Positions 58,987 through 64,000 of a stretch of 64,000 bases of DNA are shown here, piece after piece. Each line of letters opens with the position of its first letter. Position 1 is the first letter of the stretch. Made by a program: the position numbers and the translations under genes. Under the pieces are notes generated by a model, which ran no database searches, was not told the DNA's origin, and saw only the letters and a program-made list of their open reading frames with translations. This DNA is from Mycolicibacterium sp. CR10 (GTDB lineage: Bacteria > Actinomycetota > Actinomycetes > Mycobacteriales > Mycobacteriaceae): assembly GCF_005222675.1 (NCBI RefSeq), contig NZ_STGE01000015.1:1-64000 (forward strand), read 5' to 3'.

Positions 58987-61332
58987 ATGCCAGGCATCGT
59001 CCTCACCGACGAGTTCCGCGAGGCGCTGCAGCTGCTGGCCGGTGGCAGGCACGTCTTCCTCACCGGCAAGGCGGGCACCGGCAAGTCAACCTTGATCCGG
59101 CACTTCATGGCGGACACCGACCGCAACGTCGTCGTGGTCGCCCCGACGGGCATCGCCGCGCTCAACGTCGACGGCTACACCGTGCACCGACTGTTCGGCT
59201 TCCGCACGACGACGACGCTCGAGGACGTTCGCGGCGGCGGGTACCGGCCGGGCCGCTTCACCAAGACACTCGCATCGCTGCAAACGCTGATCATCGACGA
59301 GGCATCGATGGTGCGCGCCGACGTGTTCGACATGGTGGCGGCCGCGCTGGAGCGGTTCGGGCCCGCACCGGGGACGCCGTTCGGCGGGGTGCAGATCGTG
59401 CTGGTGGGCGATTTGTACCAGCTACCGCCGGTGGTCAGCGAGCACGAGGCTGAATTCTTCACCACCACATACGAGACGCCCTACTTTTTCTCCGCTAGGT
59501 CCTTCCACCGCGACGACTTCCCCACCGTGTCGCTGACCACGGTGTTCCGCCAGCTCGGCGACGACCGAATGACAGCAATTCTCAACGAGATTCGCGAAGG
59601 CGTACTGCTGGGTCACGCGCAGGACCAGCTCAACGCCCGCGCCGACGCCGACTTCGTGCCGCCCGACGACGAGTTCTGGCTGACGCTGGCGCCGACCAAC
59701 CGCCTCGTGACCGCGCGCAACCGCCAGCACCTGGAGCGCCTGCCCGGCGACGAGCTGGTCCACCAGGCGCGCACCTCGGGTGACCTGTCGTTGTTCGATC
59801 CGCCGGTCGAGGAGACGCTGCGGTTCAAGGTCGGCGCGCAGGTGATGATGCTCAACAACGACCAGGGCAACCGCTGGGTGAACGGCACCATCGGCCGCGT
59901 GGTCGGTGTCGACTACGACCGCTACGGCGCGGTCGTCGTCGTGGAGTTCCCGGACGGCACCACCGCCGACGTCGCGCCCTACACCTGGGAGGCGACGCGG
60001 CCGGTGGTCTCCGGCGGCTCGCTGAGCCGCGAAGTCATCGGCTCGTACACGCAGTTGCCGTTCAAGCTGGCGTGGGCGATCACGATCCACAAGAGCCAGG
60101 GGCAGACGCTGGAACGGCTGATCGTCGACCTGACCGGCGGCATGTTCTCGACGGGCCAGCTCTATGTGGCGCTGAGCCGCTGCACCTCGCTGGCCGGGCT
60201 GGTGCTGAAAAGGCCTGTGCTGCCCAAGGATCTGAAGACCGACCGGCGCATCGCCCGCTACCTGCGGAGCTCGACCGGGGACGCGGGCGCGCGGCGGTAC
60301 TGCGCCATCGGAATGCTGACCGTGGGCGATGAGGGCCGGATGTCGCGGCCGCGGCCGGTGGAGATCGCCGTCGCGTTCGACGACGGCACCGCGGTGACCA
60401 CGCTGGTCAACCCGCAGCGCGACTTGGCCGATGCGCGAAAAGCGTTCGGCATCAGCGTGTCCGACGTGCTTCTGGCGCCGACGCTGCGCCAAGCTTGGGC
60501 GGTGATCGCGCCGATGCTGGCGGGCTGTACCCCGGTGGGCGCGGGCGTGGACGAGCAACTCGGCCTGATCGACTTCGAGCTGAAGCGGCTGGGCTATGTG
60601 ACGGCGATGCCGCTGGGCGTCGAATTGCGGGGGGTGCGGGTGTCGGGGCGTACCGCACTGGAGCGGGCCCGCACCGCCCTGCAGGCGCATGCCGGCGCCG
60701 ACACCGAGGGCGGGTCGTCGGCGTTCGACGAGCCGGATTCCGTTGAGACGTCGGGCCTGTTGGTGTCCCGGGACACCGAGGTGCCGACACCGAAGGCGGA
60801 TCACCTGCCGGCGTTGTCGGCGATGCTGCGGATCAGCCGCGACGTCGGCGCGCTGCTATTGGGTGTGACGCCGACGCGGAGCGAACAGTCGACGTGGGAT
60901 GCTGCGGCCCGCCAGTCGGTGGCCGATCAGTTGCGGGCTGCGCTGACGCGCGTCACGCCCACCGATGACGTGATCGAACGGCTTCGTGGGGTGGAGACGT
61001 TGCTCGGATTCGATATCGCCGGCGATGTCGAATTCGCGGATCGGCACTCCATCGACGACACCCTGGTGCCCGGGATGCGGATCTGCTTCACCGGGACGGC
61101 CCAGGACGGTGCCGGGCGAATCGTGGAGCGTTGGGAGATGGAGAAGCTCGCCACCTCGGCGGGACTGACACCGGTGAAGACGGTCAGCAAGACGCGCTGC
61201 GATGTCCTGGTCACGGCTGAAGCGGGGACGCAGTCGGGTAAGGCACGCAAGGCGCAGGAGTACGGGAAGCCGGTGTTCAACGCCGACGAATTCCTGGCCT
61301 GGCTCGCCGCCCGCACGGCCGACGCGGAATAG
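58987..61332 (+). CDS. Pif1-family helicase fused to an exonuclease-like domain and a C-terminal BRCT domain
   Basis: 781 residues from ATG 58987; TTG 58978 is in frame. The helicase has Walker A GKAGTGKSTLIRHF (near residue 28), LQTLIIDEASMVRADVFDM, QIVLVGDLYQLPPVV, SLTTVFRQ and AITIHKSQGQTLERLIVDLT. After about residue 450 comes a RNase-H/DnaQ-like stretch (EIAVAFDDGTAVTTLVNPQ, then DLADARKAFGIS) in which the acidic residues are incomplete. The last 80 residues form a BRCT domain (MRICFTGTAQDGAGRIVERW, TRCDVLVTAEAGTQSGK). The combination suggests repair or replication-fork work. The stop codon lies inside a family 1 repeat. Confidence 0.87.
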   Translation: MPGIVLTDEFREALQLLAGGRHVFLTGKAGTGKSTLIRHFMADTDRNVVVVAPTGIAALNVDGYTVHRLFGFRTTTTLEDVRGGGYRPGRFTKTLASLQTLIIDEASMVRADVFDMVAAALERFGPAPGTPFGGVQIVLVGDLYQLPPVVSEHEAEFFTTTYETPYFFSARSFHRDDFPTVSLTTVFRQLGDDRMTAILNEIREGVLLGHAQDQLNARADADFVPPDDEFWLTLAPTNRLVTARNRQHLERLPGDELVHQARTSGDLSLFDPPVEETLRFKVGAQVMMLNNDQGNRWVNGTIGRVVGVDYDRYGAVVVVEFPDGTTADVAPYTWEATRPVVSGGSLSREVIGSYTQLPFKLAWAITIHKSQGQTLERLIVDLTGGMFSTGQLYVALSRCTSLAGLVLKRPVLPKDLKTDRRIARYLRSSTGDAGARRYCAIGMLTVGDEGRMSRPRPVEIAVAFDDGTAVTTLVNPQRDLADARKAFGISVSDVLLAPTLRQAWAVIAPMLAGCTPVGAGVDEQLGLIDFELKRLGYVTAMPLGVELRGVRVSGRTALERARTALQAHAGADTEGGSSAFDEPDSVETSGLLVSRDTEVPTPKADHLPALSAMLRISRDVGALLLGVTPTRSEQSTWDAAARQSVADQLRAALTRVTPTDDVIERLRGVETLLGFDIAGDVEFADRHSIDDTLVPGMRICFTGTAQDGAGRIVERWEMEKLATSAGLTPVKTVSKTRCDVLVTAEAGTQSGKARKAQEYGKPVFNADEFLAWLAARTADAE

Positions 61333-61383
61333 CGTTCCGGGCTGCGATCCAGCCCCCGATCACAGCCCTGGCTTCTCACTCGG
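61324..61383 (+). repeat. Extragenic palindromic repeat, family 1, copy 6
   Basis: GCGGAATAGCGTTCCGGGCT, then GCGATCCAGCCCCCGATCAC and AGCCCTGGCTTCTCACTCGG. The TAG in the left part is the stop of the Pif1-like gene. Confidence 0.8.
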
Positions 61384-61389
61384 CGCAGA

Positions 61390-62415
61390 ATGGCCGACGT
61401 GCCCACCGTTTCCACCGCCTTCGCCTCGGACAATGCCGCTCCGGCGCACCCGAAAGCCCTCGAAGCCTTACACCGGGTCAACGACGGGCCCGCGGCGTCG
61501 TACGGCAACGACCCCGTCACCCGGCACGCCGCCGAGGCGCTGAGAGACGCCTTCGACTCCCCCGACGCCGACGTGCTGTTCGCGTTCACCGGCACCGCGG
61601 CCAACATCATCGCGCTAGCGTCCGCAGTCCAGCCGTGGCACGAAATCCTCTGCAGCGACGTCGCCCACGTCCTGCTCGACGAGGCCGGCGGACCCGTCAG
61701 GCTCTCCGGGGCGCAGCTCACCCGGGTCCCCAGCGACGACGGTCTGATCGCACCCGCCGCGCTCGACGGCCCCGCGGCGCGCCGCGGCGAGGTCCACCAT
61801 TCGCAGCCCCGCATCGTCACCATCACCCAGTCCACCGAGAACGGCCGGGTGTGGACCGCGCCCAAGATCAGAGACTTCATCGACCACGCGCACGGGCTCG
61901 GTCTCCTGGTCCACGTCGACGGCTCCCGCATCGCCAACGCCATTGCCGCGCTCGATGTCTCGCCCAGGGACGCGATCGGTGACGCCGACATCGTCACCGT
62001 CGGCGGCACCAAGAACGGCATGCTCTTCGGTGATGCCGTCCTGGTGCGCCGTCCAGAGCACTTCGGCGGAATCCACTACGTGCAGAAGCAGATCGGCCAT
62101 CTCGCAAGCAAGCATCGCTTCGTCGCGGCCCAGTTCCCGGCGATGCTCGAGGACGGCCTCTGGCTCGAGACGGCGGCACACGCCAACGCCATGGCCAAGA
62201 AACTCAGCGAGGGCATGGTCGCACTAGGGCTGCCGCTGGCGTCGCCGACGGAGGCCAACGAGGTGTTCGTCGACCTCGACCCCGAAGTGCGCCAGAAGCT
62301 GAGCCGGTCCTACGCCGTGCACCAACCCGACCTCGGCCTGCCGGCGGTCCGCTTCGTCTGTTCGTGGGCGACCACAAACGACGACGTCGACGGCGTGCTG
62401 GCCGCGCTGCGCTAA
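61390..62415 (+). CDS. Threonine aldolase-like PLP enzyme (beta-eliminating lyase family)
   Basis: 341 residues. The fold type I PLP enzyme has FASDNAAPAHPKALEALHRV at the N-terminus, NGRVWTAPKIRDF, LLVHVDGSRIANAIAALDVS with the PLP-binding Asp, and TVGGTKNGMLFGDAVLV with the Schiff-base Lys. Low-specificity L-threonine aldolase activity (Thr to Gly plus acetaldehyde) is the likeliest role. It starts 57 bases after the Pif1-like gene. Confidence 0.88.
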   Translation: MADVPTVSTAFASDNAAPAHPKALEALHRVNDGPAASYGNDPVTRHAAEALRDAFDSPDADVLFAFTGTAANIIALASAVQPWHEILCSDVAHVLLDEAGGPVRLSGAQLTRVPSDDGLIAPAALDGPAARRGEVHHSQPRIVTITQSTENGRVWTAPKIRDFIDHAHGLGLLVHVDGSRIANAIAALDVSPRDAIGDADIVTVGGTKNGMLFGDAVLVRRPEHFGGIHYVQKQIGHLASKHRFVAAQFPAMLEDGLWLETAAHANAMAKKLSEGMVALGLPLASPTEANEVFVDLDPEVRQKLSRSYAVHQPDLGLPAVRFVCSWATTNDDVDGVLAALR

Positions 62416-62575
62416 AAACGCACCTATTCCTGAGAGATCGCGTCCAGATTCTCAGCCTCACCGAAACACCCTGCCCCCAAAGCTTTTCCACGATTCCGGC
62501 CGCGCTCGCGGCGGGTGTCACCGTGCAGCGTCCGTATGGTGGATGGCGAGACACCAGACACAAAGGAGTGAACCG

Positions 62576-63700
62576 GTGACCCGATATCAGCTGCCCGATA
62601 CCGCCGATCTGATCCGCCTGGGCGAGCCTCATGCCCACGCCATCACGGTGTACGCGCAGACCTCGCCCGCCCCCGACCAACGCGAGAACAATTTCCTCAC
62701 GGCCAAGAGCGCCGTCGACCGTGCGCTGCGCGGTATCCGGGACCGTGGCACCCGGCACGCCGTCGAGCAGCAGCTTCGGGACCGGTGGACGGAGATCGCC
62801 GAGTCCGACCTGTGGCTGCGACTGTCGCGGTCGCTGGCGATCTTCATCGCCGACGACTTCCACGAGGTCTTCGTGCTGCCCAACCGGCTGGAGAACCAGT
62901 CGCAGATGGGCGCCTACTTCGACATCGGCCAGCTGGTCCGTGCGGTGATGACCCCACAGGAGGCCTACGCGCTGACGCTGTCGGCCAACGGCTGGAACCT
63001 GTGGAGGGCCACCGCAGCGGCCCGTGCCGAGGAGATGCCGCTGGTCGGCGAGTACGCCACCGATGTCGCCGAGGCGACCAATCGCGCGACGGTCCGCGAC
63101 CGCGACCACGTCGGCAGGCTCGTCGGCGACGAAGGCAAGAAGGTGCTGCTGGAGACCTACGCCAAGCGGGTGGCCGACGCGGTGAATTCCGAACTGGGAC
63201 ATGTCGACCCGTCTGCAACCCGGCCGCTGTTCGTCTTCGCGGCGGACCCGTTGCTGGAGATGTACCTCGGCCTCGACCACAAGCGCCAGACGGTCGCGGT
63301 GCGCGGCGGGTCCGATACGCTGCGGCCCGACCAGATCGACGATGCCATCCGCGCGTCACTGTCGACCATCAACGCCAGGCGCATCAACACCCTCGTCGAC
63401 GACATCGGTGACGGCGTGGCCCGCGGCCTGGTGGCCACCGACATCGCCGACATCGGCAAAGCGGCGATCTCGGGGGCGGTCTCGACGCTGGTGTACGACT
63501 TCACCGTCGACATCCTGGGAAGGCTCAACGCCGCCAACGGTCGCGTCACCTATGACGACAGCGGCTATGACCTGTTGTCCCGCATCGCGATCACGGTGCT
63601 CGACAAGGGCGGCGAGGTGATCGCGGTGCGGCCCGAGGAGGTCAACGCGACCATCTGGAACGGCACCGCGGTGGCGGGGTTGCGGTTTGCGCTGACCTGA
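62576..63700 (+). CDS. Bacterial archaeo-eukaryotic release factor-like (baeRF family) protein
   Basis: 374 residues from GTG 62576, with AAAGGAG upstream. The opening LPDTADLIRLGEPHAHAITV, the mid-region VFVLPNRLENQSQMGAYFDI and the C-terminal GEVIAVRPEEVNATIWNGTA fit the baeRF group related to eRF1 domains. Such proteins are thought to act on stalled or stressed ribosomes. The GGQ-like peptidyl release motif is not evident. The assignment is by overall resemblance only. Confidence 0.65.
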   Translation: MTRYQLPDTADLIRLGEPHAHAITVYAQTSPAPDQRENNFLTAKSAVDRALRGIRDRGTRHAVEQQLRDRWTEIAESDLWLRLSRSLAIFIADDFHEVFVLPNRLENQSQMGAYFDIGQLVRAVMTPQEAYALTLSANGWNLWRATAAARAEEMPLVGEYATDVAEATNRATVRDRDHVGRLVGDEGKKVLLETYAKRVADAVNSELGHVDPSATRPLFVFAADPLLEMYLGLDHKRQTVAVRGGSDTLRPDQIDDAIRASLSTINARRINTLVDDIGDGVARGLVATDIADIGKAAISGAVSTLVYDFTVDILGRLNAANGRVTYDDSGYDLLSRIAITVLDKGGEVIAVRPEEVNATIWNGTAVAGLRFALT

Positions 63701-63721
63701 CGGTTTGCGTTGACCTGACGC

Positions 63722-64000
63722 TCATACCCACTGGACGAACTGCACGATGATGCCGTTGGGGTCCTCGAACTGGCAGTAGCGCTCACCCCACGGCTCGGTC
63801 TCGGGAGGCGTCACCGAGGTGGCGCCCGCCGAGCGCACCTTCTCGTACACCGCGTCAACGTCGTCGATGACGAACGCCAAAAGGACACCGTCCCCGGCAC
63901 TTCCGGCACGATGACGCGGCTTGAACGACGAGAGCCCGGTGCGCAGATAGACCACGTTCGTCCCGCCGTCCGGATGACTCAACGACACGAACCCGTCGGC
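63722..64000 (-). CDS. VOC-family (glyoxalase/bleomycin resistance) protein, partial
   Basis: The frame is open to the window edge; only the C-terminal 90 or so residues are visible (ADGFVSLSHPDGGTNVVYL, then FVIDDVDAVYEKVRSAGATS and YCQFEDPNGIIVQFVQWV). The ending DPNGIIVQFVQ is the VOC metal-binding strand. GTG 63988 could start it, but the beta strand before it suggests the gene begins beyond the window. Confidence 0.8.
   Translation of the reverse strand, partial: ADGFVSLSHPDGGTNVVYLRTGLSSFKPRHRAGSAGDGVLLAFVIDDVDAVYEKVRSAGATSVTPPETEPWGERYCQFEDPNGIIVQFVQWV

Overview
The window reads as a chromosomal segment of a fast-growing mycobacterium (Mycobacterium/Mycolicibacterium type). It is very GC-rich and carries many GTG and some TTG starts. 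Lineage markers are the hadA-hadB-hadC mycolic-acid dehydratase genes, an antigen-85-like mycolyltransferase, a PE-PPE-domain hydrolase, F420-type oxidoreductases and an MMPL transporter. The left part keeps the gene order I recall for the M. tuberculosis recD-recB-recC/echA3/rpmG/hadABC/secE/nusG/rplK/rplA region, in the opposite orientation. All functional calls come from motif and gene-order recognition; no database search was run.

Layout. 0.1-2.7 kb: a secreted PE-PPE-domain hydrolase, a small hypothetical gene and an open stretch ending at the rplA terminator. 2.7-7.7 kb, minus strand: tRNA-Thr, tRNA-Met, rpmG, hadA, hadB, hadC, tRNA-Trp, secE, nusG, rplK, rplA. This couples translation, protein export and mycolate elongation. 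7.8-15.8 kb: scattered single genes (MBL hydrolase, acidic-repeat membrane protein, degenerate DUF2235 hydrolase, an unlisted 44-codon basic gene, crotonase, CorA, ferredoxin-reductase-like flavoprotein, DUF3060 protein, HD hydrolase). 15.8-24.2 kb: a tightly overlapping recC-recB-recD operon. 24.4-29.1 kb: twin small secreted proteins, a large flippase-like protein with a degenerate kinase domain, a two-helix membrane peptide and a frameshifted M15 peptidase. 29.15-34.0 kb: a translationally coupled MMPL / type III polyketide synthase / ICMT-like methyltransferase / FAD hydroxylase operon, a likely phenolic-lipid (polyketide quinone type) pathway. 34-38.5 kb: a MASE1-PAS-GGDEF protein divergent from glgP.

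38.55-40.15 kb: a complete 1.6-kb IS110-family element inserted in a host palindromic repeat. Its 5' non-coding end contains what looks like a bridge RNA. Segments match the left target flank and the donor right end exactly, a third segment pairs with the element's own left end, and a 10-bp closing stem encloses them. 40.2-49.5 kb: metabolic and envelope genes. 49.7-54.4 kb: a TetR-controlled nitrilase / amidohydrolase / APC permease cassette with a clear operator. 54.4-58.1 kb: a two-gene unit of a winged-helix-like protein and a 1036-residue dual-P-loop ATPase of unknown role. 58.2-64 kb: TVP38 protein, Pif1-exonuclease-like-BRCT fusion, threonine-aldolase-like enzyme, baeRF-like protein and a partial VOC gene cut by the window edge.

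Two related families of short extragenic palindromic repeats are scattered between genes. Both share a core with GCATTCC. One family has six copies with a second TGTGAT/ATCACA hairpin. The other has four copies, one of them split by the IS110 element. They are the main structure not explained by genes.
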